From positions 1-64,000 of the forward strand of contig QIBA01000037.1 of NCBI GenBank assembly GCA_003225175.1: DNA of 64,000 nucleotides, read 5' to 3'. Positions within the stretch are counted from its first letter, which is position 1. The number at the start of each line of letters is the position of its first letter. The notes below the pieces were generated by a model that made no database searches, was not told the DNA's origin, and was given only the letters and a program-made list of their open reading frames with translations. The stretch is from Acidobacteriota bacterium. GTDB lineage: Bacteria; Acidobacteriota; Terriglobia; Terriglobales; Acidobacteriaceae. Both the position numbers and the translations under genes were made by a program. This document shows, piece after piece, positions 35,973-44,770 of this stretch.

Positions 35973-37457
35973 CTAATTCGCCAACGGATTATCAAAATCG
36001 AACCCATACAGCCGAGGATTCTCCCCAATCACAGCAGCGGAAGTGATGTAGAACACGTAGTCGTAGGTCTCTTGCGGGATCTTGTCTTTGTGTTTGGAGA
36101 GTAGTTGCCAGAAGTTGCGGTCTTTTGGGTTAGCTGGCATGCTGCGGACTAATGGCAGCACCTGGTTTTCGCCCCAGTTGTAGCAGGCCATTACCAGGAA
36201 GCCGGAGGCTTGGGCGTCTGTGCTGTAGAGATCCTTCAGGTAGCGGGCTGCGGCTTTGGTGGCTTTTTCGTATTGATCTCGTTCATCGGAGGGGTCTGGC
36301 CGTCTGAGGTCGACCAGAGGCCCGAGGTGCAGGCTGTACTTCACTGCAGTTTCGGGAATGAATTGCCACATCCCTTTGGCGTAGCCCTTTCTTGTCATCG
36401 GACCGCTGATATACGGGTCGAAGTTGCTCTCCTGCAGTGCGAGATAAAAGAACTGCGGCGGAAGTCCCTGGGCCAATAGTTCATTCGCAATTTTGCTCGT
36501 GTATCCGTTTGCTTTTGCTGTCTGGATTGCCTTCGCGTACCTGCCTGAACCCTGCCACTTCTTGATGTACTTGTTAATTTCCTCGCTAAAACCCGGCGGC
36601 ATATCTAATTCGCTCTCACCGAAGATGCGTGCGATGCGAAGTATGTTTCGATCCTGCTCCGTCATTTTGGGATTGTAGATATGCAAGGTCGCTAGAAAGT
36701 GGTCGTAGCTTTGCTCCACCTCTTTCCGCCGATTCCGATATTTCTGGATCTCGTCGAGGCCGATTTTACTGTCCGTCTGTGCTACCAGCCTCTCCAGGTT
36801 GGCTACATCGAGATCGAGAGACTTCATCGTGTAGAACAGCTCTTGCGCAACAGCTCTCTGCTTAAGACTCTGCTGGTGCTCATAAAAGGCAAACGCTCCA
36901 GCAAGTACCACGACAAATACAAGGGCCGCGATGATGCCTCCGTACTTCCTCTTCTGCTTGGCTTGAACATAGGCAAATGCCTGTCGCACACGAAACGTAT
37001 GTTCACCAACCGTTTCGCCCTCAACCGACTTTCCGAAGTAGTGCTGAAGGTAATGCGCCAGCGAGGTATTTTTCTGGACCTCTGCTTTGCCCGGCTCGCC
37101 CCACTGGAGAACTGGTTTTGGGCTGGCCAGTTTCTCTACTTCAAAGTGAACCTCAGTGCCCTCATTTCCAAGCCGGATGGTTAACCTCTGTCCGATAGAC
37201 ATGTGCTGGATGCGCTGCCCACTGACATAAGTGCCGTTGCTGCTTTCCAGGTCTCGAACCCACCACTGGCCACTTTCAAAAGCGATCTCGGCATGATGAC
37301 GGCTAACGTGTTCGTCTTTGATGCAAACGTCGCATTCGTCAAGACGTCCGATGCGGAACGATCGTTGGAACCTAAACTCCTGTCGCCGACCGGGACTCTT
37401 CTCAAAACTGATTTTCAGCAGAGGAACTAGACCGGCCTGTTTGGCGACAGACGACAT
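35973..37457 (-). CDS. FHA - transmembrane - lytic transglycosylase (SLT) fusion
   Basis: 494 residues from ATG 37457; the longer TTG frame to 37547 overlaps tssM2 and is unlikely. Cytoplasmic FHA domain at about 12-105 with phosphothreonine-binding residues in FRIGR (34-38), SRHH (52-55) and SSNGT (72-76). One membrane segment at 173-193 (GGIIAALVFVVVLAGAFAF). A helical periplasmic region leads to an SLT-type transglycosylase with ALQESNF (candidate catalytic E343), KGMWQFIPETA (361-371) and ACYNWGE (424-430). It lies 74 bases after tssM2 in the same direction. An FHA domain reading a phosphorylated partner inside the cell while a wall-cutting enzyme acts outside would suit local wall opening for the T6SS; this link is inferred. 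Confidence 0.9.
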   Translation of the reverse strand: MSSVAKQAGLVPLLKISFEKSPGRRQEFRFQRSFRIGRLDECDVCIKDEHVSRHHAEIAFESGQWWVRDLESSNGTYVSGQRIQHMSIGQRLTIRLGNEGTEVHFEVEKLASPKPVLQWGEPGKAEVQKNTSLAHYLQHYFGKSVEGETVGEHTFRVRQAFAYVQAKQKRKYGGIIAALVFVVVLAGAFAFYEHQQSLKQRAVAQELFYTMKSLDLDVANLERLVAQTDSKIGLDEIQKYRNRRKEVEQSYDHFLATLHIYNPKMTEQDRNILRIARIFGESELDMPPGFSEEINKYIKKWQGSGRYAKAIQTAKANGYTSKIANELLAQGLPPQFFYLALQESNFDPYISGPMTRKGYAKGMWQFIPETAVKYSLHLGPLVDLRRPDPSDERDQYEKATKAAARYLKDLYSTDAQASGFLVMACYNWGENQVLPLVRSMPANPKDRNFWQLLSKHKDKIPQETYDYVFYITSAAVIGENPRLYGFDFDNPLAN

Positions 37458-37531
37458 GAGGGTTGGTAGTTTATAACAACGACTTGATGCTGGACTGACT
37501 TCGTCAGTCTTCTCAAAGCCGCGAAAATTCG

Positions 37532-40500
37532 TTACTTGGCTGCGCAACGCAAGCCATCCAAAAATCCTTTTCTGAAGACCTGGGCGCCTTGTGTGTCGAG
37601 CTCGTAGCGCACAGCAGTGCGTGCGCCTTCACTGATGCTTTTGTGGCCGAACTGAAGTTGCAGGGGCCACTCTAGCGTGGCGGGATTTCCTCCGGTCCAG
37701 TCGGCACTCTGGAAGAACTCGAACAGTGACCATGGACCTTGTCCCGTGAGAGGTGGCAGCGTTACGGCTCCTGAGGTTGCGGTTAGCGACACGCTTGATG
37801 TGTCACTGCCAGTCCACACGAACTGTTGGCGGGCGGCGCTGGCCAGGGTCTGGCCATCGATCACGATCGTCGCCTGATCGATTCCTTTGCTTGGCAGTTG
37901 GCGTAGTGCGAAGGTTAGGTGGATCGTCGGTGAATTGTTCGGAAACAGCGTCTCGCTGAACTGGGCTGCCCTCTCCATGAAGCTCACAAAACGAGGTGAG
38001 ACCGGGACTGTACCGGTGGGAATGAATTGATTTCCCTGGCGCTGGAGAATGCTCTTGAGCTGTGAGTCGTAGAGCGTCCACAGCCTTCCCGTTTGGGGAC
38101 GGAACAGATCCTGTACCTCCTGCAAAGTGGCTCTTTGGCTTGCCTTGGGATTGAACGGGTATTTCGCCGTTACCTGATTCACAATGTGGCATGCGTCGTC
38201 CGCGCCCATGGCTCCGGCGGCAGACAGGGCCGCCTCGGTCTTGATGATCGGATCATCCATCAGCTGCTTTACATGCGCGTCAATTCGGCCTTGGGTATCG
38301 ATGCGGAAGCCCTGAGCGATTTGCGTAACCGTGCCGTGCGCAGTAGAGGCCGCCTGCGAGCCCTGCCCCAAAAGTGCCGGATCGGGCTTAGGAGCACTCG
38401 ACACTGCAGTAATCACCGATGTCAACTGCGACAGAGCGCCCATATACACCTGGTTCCCCGGACCTAGCAACTTTTCCTGGCTCGAATCCTTAGCCAACGT
38501 CTGCACCGAGTCGAAGACCTCGCGAATTGCGGGCGCCTCCACTGCGGTATTTTCTTTTGCCAGCCAGAAGAGCGCCAAAAGGGGAGAGTCATTGCCGATG
38601 AGGCGCGAGAGCTTATCTGCTGCATCTTTCAGATCCTGGTAGTTGACTACGTGCGCGGATCTGAGGAATGCGCGCCACTTTGCCGCATAGTCACTGTAGT
38701 ACCGGATGGGCAACTGCGATCGCAATGATTCCAATGAGATATTCAGCGCGGTCTGGGGACCTAAGACCCACTCTTCTCCCCTGAATTTTTCAGGATTCTG
38801 CATGGACTTCTCCATGGCCTGAAATGCATTTTTCGTAAAGGCTGCGGGAACCTCATAGGTGTCGACGACGACCTGTGCCGATCCGGGAAACTGGCGGTTG
38901 AAGTTGATGCCGGATTTTCCGCGTGCGGCATCATCGAGCATTGCCTGATAGACGGTCTCGATACCGCTGAACTGCTTCAGATAAGTCCGGCTTCGCTCCA
39001 CAGCCACTGTGTCGATTTCAGACGAGTACGGATTCGCCGCAATCAGCTCGGCGGAGTAGAACGCAAACTGTTTGCGGATCAAGTCCTGTGTGGCTGGGTC
39101 CGTCGTGCGCCGGAAGGTATTCGAGCGTTCCAGCAAGGCCGGAACAAACCCAGTCCAATCGGCCTTCTCATGATGCGACGTGGTTATCAAGTAAGTCTTC
39201 AGCGTCGTGTACATCTGCTGAAAGTCATCGCTGCTGCGCGTCGCCGGAGGCTGCTTCAGACTAACCAACATGTTTGCCTGGCCGGAAGAGAGGAGTAGGC
39301 GTTGGAAATAACGGATGTACAGTGCGTGTGCGTCTGGATAGATGCGATCTCCGGAATAAAGACCCAGGCGATAACCGAATGGCGCTCCGTCTTTCTCGTA
39401 CGACTGCAGATCAGCGAGCCCCGCGCGCATCTTCTCGAGCTCCTGTAATTGATCCAGAGAAGGCGTGTCGGTCGGAGCAGGAGAAGTCTTTGCGAGAGAT
39501 TCGGCGGAGGCCGCGATACTCTGCTCGAGCGAGCGATTGTTGGAAAAGGAAATCGCAGCGAGCATAAGCACCACTAGACAAAGCAGCGCTGCGATTCCAA
39601 ACAGAATGCGGCGCGTAACTTGCACGTGCGCGCTCTCGCCACTCGCGCCCAGCGCTCCGCGATCGCGCAGAATGACTTCATTGAACAAGTGCGGCAGGAA
39701 GGTCCATTCCGGGACTTTGCGCGATTGCACGACTCGCGCCGCGGGCTGAGCTTGTGCCTGGACCTGAATATCGGAGGTTCGGAACATTCGTGTCGCCCCT
39801 CCGCCGGCGCTCGCAAGCGCGGCGGAAGTGGCTGGGGCAGCAGCCGCGACAGACTCCATTATGATTACGGGCCTTATGCCAGAGAAGTAATAACCGCGCA
39901 GAAAGCAGTTGGAGCCGAGTTGTGTGGGTTTCGTCAGCTCGATGAGAAATGGGGAAACGACACTGCGCAGTTTGCGGAGTTCGCGGGGAAACTCATAGAG
40001 CGATGGCAGGCGTTCAGCCGCGGCTTCGCGCGGCAGGTATTCGATGCGTTTCTCGGAAAGTGAATAGACAAGCTGATCAAAAGTCTGGTTAACGCGATTG
40101 TTCTCTTCTTCAACGAAGAGACCTTGACCGCCTTTGCGCCGGGGAAGCGTTACTCCCAAGATTTCGCCGGATTCCGATTGAGTCAAATTTGAAACAAATT
40201 CAGTAAAGTGCGGCAACCGGTCCATGCGCGTGAAGAGCGTGTACACCGGGAAATCCGCACCCAGGGAAGCGGCCATTTGCCTTAGGGACGAGGCGAAGCG
40301 CCGTGCTGAAGCAGCGAGGGCATCGCCGCCGGACGCAAACTTTTCGCTGTCGAAGCACATGAGCACCGCGCGGGAGGCAAATTGTCCCTTCCCAAATGCG
40401 GACTTTATCTGGCTTGGACGCGTTTTTTGCAGAACACGAGCCCAGCTCCCGGCATCGGACGCAATCCTTGCTGAGACCTCGATAAACACCGTCTTGCGGG

Positions 40501-40933
40501 TAAACCACACATTAAGGACGCCGGTTGAAGCAACATCAGAGCCGTCATACACCTGCCCGGCGAGAAGCTCCGGCTCGAGTCCGGAATGCAGGATGACGGA
40601 GGTCTTTGCGCTTCCACTCTCGCCAAGAATAAAGATGACGGGCATGGACGCGATGGTCGTTGAAGCGGCCCGTGAGGCCTTTAGTTTCCTGTCCGCTTCC
40701 CTCAGCAGTACATCGATTTCAGTCCCGGCTGCGGCAACGCCCGCTCCGGACTCTTCCCGCTTCACCTTGCGATCAAACCAGAGAAACAGCCCGGCACCTG
40801 CGAGGCAGAGCAAGGAAAGGATTCCGCGAAGCACCCACACACTCGTACCCTGCAGGTGAAGGATCGAGCCGACCAGCCATGAAAGGACCAGGCAAACAAG
40901 CAGCACGACGGCCGTGATGATGTAAATCCCCAT
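37532..40933 (-). CDS. tssM: T6SS membrane-complex protein TssM/IcmF, full-length form (TssM2)
   Basis: 1133 residues. N-terminal membrane segments at about 3-25 and 35-53, cytoplasmic NTPase-like domain with GESGSAKT (104-111), third membrane segment near 450 (ILFGIAALLCLVVLMLAAISF), then the periplasmic IcmF region and a complete C-terminus with FVSFMERAAQFSETLFPNN, a beta-rich block (QATIVIDGQTLASAARQ, SVSLTATSGAVTLPPL) and GPWSLFEFFQSADW, features of normal TssM. It is the fuller homologue of the short TssM at 3494. AGGGG is 8 bases before ATG 40933; 83 bases separate it from tssL2. Confidence 0.96.
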   Translation of the reverse strand: MGIYIITAVVLLVCLVLSWLVGSILHLQGTSVWVLRGILSLLCLAGAGLFLWFDRKVKREESGAGVAAAGTEIDVLLREADRKLKASRAASTTIASMPVIFILGESGSAKTSVILHSGLEPELLAGQVYDGSDVASTGVLNVWFTRKTVFIEVSARIASDAGSWARVLQKTRPSQIKSAFGKGQFASRAVLMCFDSEKFASGGDALAASARRFASSLRQMAASLGADFPVYTLFTRMDRLPHFTEFVSNLTQSESGEILGVTLPRRKGGQGLFVEEENNRVNQTFDQLVYSLSEKRIEYLPREAAAERLPSLYEFPRELRKLRSVVSPFLIELTKPTQLGSNCFLRGYYFSGIRPVIIMESVAAAAPATSAALASAGGGATRMFRTSDIQVQAQAQPAARVVQSRKVPEWTFLPHLFNEVILRDRGALGASGESAHVQVTRRILFGIAALLCLVVLMLAAISFSNNRSLEQSIAASAESLAKTSPAPTDTPSLDQLQELEKMRAGLADLQSYEKDGAPFGYRLGLYSGDRIYPDAHALYIRYFQRLLLSSGQANMLVSLKQPPATRSSDDFQQMYTTLKTYLITTSHHEKADWTGFVPALLERSNTFRRTTDPATQDLIRKQFAFYSAELIAANPYSSEIDTVAVERSRTYLKQFSGIETVYQAMLDDAARGKSGINFNRQFPGSAQVVVDTYEVPAAFTKNAFQAMEKSMQNPEKFRGEEWVLGPQTALNISLESLRSQLPIRYYSDYAAKWRAFLRSAHVVNYQDLKDAADKLSRLIGNDSPLLALFWLAKENTAVEAPAIREVFDSVQTLAKDSSQEKLLGPGNQVYMGALSQLTSVITAVSSAPKPDPALLGQGSQAASTAHGTVTQIAQGFRIDTQGRIDAHVKQLMDDPIIKTEAALSAAGAMGADDACHIVNQVTAKYPFNPKASQRATLQEVQDLFRPQTGRLWTLYDSQLKSILQRQGNQFIPTGTVPVSPRFVSFMERAAQFSETLFPNNSPTIHLTFALRQLPSKGIDQATIVIDGQTLASAARQQFVWTGSDTSSVSLTATSGAVTLPPLTGQGPWSLFEFFQSADWTGGNPATLEWPLQLQFGHKSISEGARTAVRYELDTQGAQVFRKGFLDGLRCAAK

Positions 40934-41016
40934 TTCGAGCCCCTTACAGGACGCTTGCGAGTTGCAGCGTCATGAATTCCCATTGCGACATTCGCAATTG
41001 GTTATGGACCGCGTCA

Positions 41017-41709
41017 CTATCCGCCAATCCCGTGAAGTGTTGAAGCGCCAGAGATCAACCCAAACAAGAACGCGGCATAAGCAGCCAACGTAATGGCCGC
41101 AGTTGCTACGGCCGCGATCATGAGTCTGCTTACCCACGGGTCGGAACGCCTGGGGGGAGCCGCTTCGGAAGGTATAGCCCACTGCGGCGACAGAGGAGCG
41201 TTCGAGCCGCGAATCCGATGAATCTTGTCGCGAATGTTGTCCATGACAGCCCGCAGTTCGCCGGATGAACCCATCCCATAGCGACCACGGTAACCCAATA
41301 ACAAGCTCAGATAGAAGACTTCGAGAATGTCGGCAGTCTCAGCAGAATCGCGGCGCGCCAGCAGTTGTTGCAAATACTGGAAGAACGCCTCTCCACCCAT
41401 GTGCTGTCCGAACAGCTCCTCCTGAAACGGCAATCGCGACCAGGTGGAAAAGACAGGATTGGTGGAAGCTAAAACAGATTCGTCGAGAAAGGCGATGACG
41501 GAGAAAGCGGCGAGCTTTACGTCGTCAACGTTATAGCCTTTTTGTACTGCTTCCTGCGATGCAGTCTTCAGAGCATGGCGGATGTGATCGCGAAAGCTGT
41601 CGGCGCTCGGCACGGCTTGGCGATTGAATCGCAAGCGGACAATGGCGGTGAAGATCTCCTGAAAGCTAAGGGCCAGGTTCGATCTTCTTTCTATGGCTTG
41701 AGCCGACAT
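41017..41709 (-). CDS. tssL: T6SS membrane-complex protein TssL/DotU (TssL2)
   Basis: 230 residues, the same length as TssL1. Hook domain blocks: SFQEIFTAIVRLRFNRQAVPSADSFRDHIRHAL, VIAFLDESVL, FYLSLLLGYRGRYG, DKIHRIRG; C-terminal membrane anchor at about 203-222 (AAVATAAITLAAYAAFLFGLI). No peptidoglycan-binding extension. Strong GGGAGG 5 bases before ATG 41709. Middle gene of tssK2-tssL2-tssM2. Confidence 0.95.
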   Translation of the reverse strand: MSAQAIERRSNLALSFQEIFTAIVRLRFNRQAVPSADSFRDHIRHALKTASQEAVQKGYNVDDVKLAAFSVIAFLDESVLASTNPVFSTWSRLPFQEELFGQHMGGEAFFQYLQQLLARRDSAETADILEVFYLSLLLGYRGRYGMGSSGELRAVMDNIRDKIHRIRGSNAPLSPQWAIPSEAAPPRRSDPWVSRLMIAAVATAAITLAAYAAFLFGLISGASTLHGIGG

Positions 41710-41761
41710 GGTTCCTCCCTACTCTGAAAAACCCACAGTGCTAGCTGGATCGCCAGCGACT

Positions 41762-43108
41762 CTACAGGACAACCTGCAATTCAAGCTCGACTGACGGCAA
41801 ATCGTCGTCCGGAACGTAGACGCCTACTTCTCGCGTGCTCGAGATGTGTTCCCAGCATGGCCCCATCTTGTCGAGCGAAAAGTATTGGAATTCAGCTTTC
41901 GGCGAAATTGCCGACGGGGGAACGGTAAGGTATCTCATCACCAGTCCGGGCAGTGCGCGGGTGACTAGTTTGCTGATCCACTCGTGCGAGCACACCTTCA
42001 CAATCTCCGGGACTCGCCCGATCAGGCGCGCCTCACTCCCGGAAGAACGGATTCCCAGCACCCATGTCGAGCGACCAAAACAACGCTGATCCTGCACCAC
42101 ACCTCTATAAAAGTTACGCTGCACCGGCGTCAGCTGGATGTTAACCGTATTCGTGGGTACCAGGATTTCCAGGTGTCTACGAATATGAGCTTCCAGGACT
42201 CCGAAGCACTGTTCCAATTCACGGTGGTTGTAAAGCGGCAGACTGTCCGGATGCGAATCCATCCCAAAAGTGCACAGCTCACCGGCAATACGGGACAACT
42301 GTCCAAACAACTCTTCGGGATGACCACGCTTCGACGTGTACAGGTGCCTCAACGCCGCAATCGCGCTGTTCACCGTATGCAGAAACCAGAAATTTGCGAC
42401 ATCGAGCTGACGCGTGCCGGCCTGAAATACACCGGCGGCATTTTGCGTGCGCGAGAAAAACTTTTGCTTTTCCTGCAGGGTCTCTAGTAATCGCCGGATC
42501 ATCCCCAGCAACGGTGAGCTGGCCGTAAGTTTCGTGCACGGAGGGATGAATTTGGGATCGTATACGAGATGCCCTCCTCCATCACGGCGGACCCGCGCTA
42601 TTGGAATAGTTTGCAGCGAATCATTACACTCAGACTCAACCAGGATTCGGATATTCTTCTGCCCAACGCGAACCTCTTTTTCGTCGCTGCCGTTGTTTAT
42701 GTCGGCCACGGCGCGCTTCACGGCCACGTAACGAGCTGACCCGTTTCGACCTTCCAGATCGCAGTTGGCCTGATTTGGCTGCCGTTTCGGAACGCCCAGC
42801 ATTAATAACACTTCCTGGCTCAGAGGAGAAAATTGCTCACGAATGTCCCGCGACGCTGGTAACTCGTCTGATGAGGGCATGTCGAAGACTAATCCGTCTT
42901 CGAAAATTCCGTGGGCGCCAAGTAATAAGACGCGGCCGTTTTGAATCGCCGAATCATCCAGCTTGCAGGAAACCACGCCCCAAGGTTCAAACCAGCATTG
43001 CTCCACGGCGAAGTGGATGGAGTCTTCGAAGTACCGGCTCTGTGTTTGGAAGTGGTGGGGCCCAAGGTACATTCCCTCGGACCACACAACCCGGGAAAGT
43101 GATTTCAT
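41762..43108 (-). CDS. tssK: T6SS baseplate-membrane adaptor TssK (TssK2)
   Basis: 448 residues. VVWSEGMYLGPHHFQTQSRYFEDSI at the start, FEDGLVFDMPSSDELP, NSAIAALRHLYTSKRGHPEELFGQLSRIAGEL, VPTNTVNIQLTPV and EFQYFSLDKMGPCWEHI are TssK blocks. It differs clearly from TssK1 in sequence but keeps the same length and order. 52 bases upstream of tssL2. Divergent from TA2. Confidence 0.95.
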   Translation of the reverse strand: MKSLSRVVWSEGMYLGPHHFQTQSRYFEDSIHFAVEQCWFEPWGVVSCKLDDSAIQNGRVLLLGAHGIFEDGLVFDMPSSDELPASRDIREQFSPLSQEVLLMLGVPKRQPNQANCDLEGRNGSARYVAVKRAVADINNGSDEKEVRVGQKNIRILVESECNDSLQTIPIARVRRDGGGHLVYDPKFIPPCTKLTASSPLLGMIRRLLETLQEKQKFFSRTQNAAGVFQAGTRQLDVANFWFLHTVNSAIAALRHLYTSKRGHPEELFGQLSRIAGELCTFGMDSHPDSLPLYNHRELEQCFGVLEAHIRRHLEILVPTNTVNIQLTPVQRNFYRGVVQDQRCFGRSTWVLGIRSSGSEARLIGRVPEIVKVCSHEWISKLVTRALPGLVMRYLTVPPSAISPKAEFQYFSLDKMGPCWEHISSTREVGVYVPDDDLPSVELELQVVL

Positions 43109-43237
43109 AACTTAATCCGCAGGCTTTGCCCGGGTCCCTGGTGAATGAAACTCGACAACACCACACTGACCTTCAAAGTGAAGGACCGAGGGTAAAAACT
43201 GAAGTGATTCGGGAACTGCATCGTATGCGGGTTCTCC

Positions 43238-43266
43238 TTTACTGTCAAGGACAACCAGAGTAAGCT
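43238..43266 (+). promoter_or_regulatory. Putative sigma70-type promoter of TA2, shared with TA1
   Basis: TTTACTG (43238-43244), 10 bases, CCAGAGTAAGCT (43255-43266): same sequence halves and same spacing as at 7238-7266. It ends 49 bases before the GTG start at 43316. A further 9-base word, ATCGTATGC, occurs upstream in both regions but at different distances. Confidence 0.6.
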
Positions 43267-43315
43267 GTCGCCTCGTACTTATATGTAAAAGCAGCCCCCA
43301 TCAATCGAGGGATAG

Positions 43316-44713
43316 GTGTCAAGTAACGCGAATTCCAACCGAGAGGATGACGAGTTCTTTTCCCCAGGAACCGCCGATGACAAACCGAAGGCTCCTGGTT
43401 CGTTTACTCAGTCGTTCATGGCTACCGGCACTCCTACCGGACCAGCGTCTCTCTTAGATCCAAAGACTCCGGCATCTCCAACACCCTTTACCGCAGAGTT
43501 TGGAAACGTGAATTCGTTGGGCTCTTTCCCTGAGAGTGGCCCAGATTGCGTTCCGGCCCGGGTGAGCGGAGCCAGCCAACAATCCGCTTCTGCTGGATCT
43601 GGAGCATTCACGACAATGTTTGGGTCGAACGCGCCGGCTCAGAAGCAGTCTTCTGAACCCCAAACCGAGGTCACGCGCGTCTTCGATCGTCCGGCCACCA
43701 ACCCGCCAGTTCCAAGTGAGGCAAGACCAAGCGAATCCAGAGAGATGTTTAGCTCGGCTCCACCAGCAGCACCTGAGAATACGCAGCCCTCAGTTGCTTC
43801 TAGTCCGTCTGGAGCGAAAACACCGAATTTTACGGAGCTTTTCAAATCTCCGGCTGCCGCAGCACCATCAACGCCGGCGGCGCAGGTGCCGCTCTCTCCT
43901 TTATCTGCTCAATCTGGAACAGGCAGATTCACTGAACTATTCAAAAACGAGTCGACTTTCGTCGCGCCGAAGCCGGTCTCATCACCGACACCCTTCTCGT
44001 CGGGGCCGAGCGGCTTTACGGGGCTGTTCAAAAGCTCCTCGATTTCAGCTCAGCCATCTGCGACGCCACCGACGACCGTACCGGCCACTGAGTCGACGGC
44101 AGGCGGATTTACGCAATTGTTCAAAGGTTCGCTTCCTTCCGCTCGACCAACGCCAACCCCGCCGAAGCCTGCCGGAGAACTTACACAAATGATCTCCGGT
44201 TCTGGCCTGAGTCCATCTTCGGCAAGTCCTGGAAGTACACCCCAGGCTGGAGCAACAAGACTCTTCAGCGGAGAAAGCAGCGCGCCGGCGATGGCTCCTC
44301 TGCCGTCGGGTCCGAGCGAGTACACACGTGTTGTGAGTCCTCGTCAGTTGAGGGAATTGCAGCAGACAGCACCAGCAGCAAACAACTCCGCGCCGCCCGC
44401 AGCCACGGGCCAAACACCGGCAATGCCCGGAGCTCCGCAGATGCCTGCGTGGCCAACAGCATCGGCGCCTCTGATGCCCACGGTCGCACCTGCGCCAGCT
44501 CCGCAATTCGCATCGCCTCCAATGCCGCAGGGTGTGCCACCTTGGCAGCCGCCGCAAGTGCCCAACCTGGCTGCAGCCTTTCCTCCTGCGACTCCACCCC
44601 CGGTTCCGAAAGCGGAATCGAAGATTTTGACTTACCTGCCACTCATTATTGGGCTCAATGTCCTCTTCCTGATAGCCGTGCTCTTGATTCTGCTCTTTGC
44701 CCTGAAGCGGTGA
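43316..44713 (+). CDS. Tail-anchored FTxxF-repeat protein TA2
   Basis: 465 residues from GTG 43316, GAGGGATAG just upstream. Low-complexity Pro/Ser/Ala/Thr sequence with about ten spaced repeats of the form [G/A/P]xFTxxFK: GSFTQSF, TPFTAEF, GAFTTMF, TEVTRVF, PNFTELFKS, GRFTELFKN, SGFTGLFKS, GGFTQLFKG, GELTQMIS, GATRLFSG and SEYTRVVS. The last is in the juxtamembrane motif GPS..TR.V...LR.LQ shared with TA1. A Pro/Met-rich stretch and one C-terminal membrane segment (LPLIIGLNVLFLIAVLLILLFALKR) complete it. The topology predicts a long cytoplasmic tether at the inner membrane. No enzymatic domain. Divergent from tssK2-L2-M2, mirroring TA1. Confidence 0.88.
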   Translation: MSSNANSNREDDEFFSPGTADDKPKAPGSFTQSFMATGTPTGPASLLDPKTPASPTPFTAEFGNVNSLGSFPESGPDCVPARVSGASQQSASAGSGAFTTMFGSNAPAQKQSSEPQTEVTRVFDRPATNPPVPSEARPSESREMFSSAPPAAPENTQPSVASSPSGAKTPNFTELFKSPAAAAPSTPAAQVPLSPLSAQSGTGRFTELFKNESTFVAPKPVSSPTPFSSGPSGFTGLFKSSSISAQPSATPPTTVPATESTAGGFTQLFKGSLPSARPTPTPPKPAGELTQMISGSGLSPSSASPGSTPQAGATRLFSGESSAPAMAPLPSGPSEYTRVVSPRQLRELQQTAPAANNSAPPAATGQTPAMPGAPQMPAWPTASAPLMPTVAPAPAPQFASPPMPQGVPPWQPPQVPNLAAAFPPATPPPVPKAESKILTYLPLIIGLNVLFLIAVLLILLFALKR

Positions 44714-44770
44714 GAGTGAGTCCTACACGCATCCGAACCGAATCGGCGTTCTTCTGTAATCTAGAAGGTC

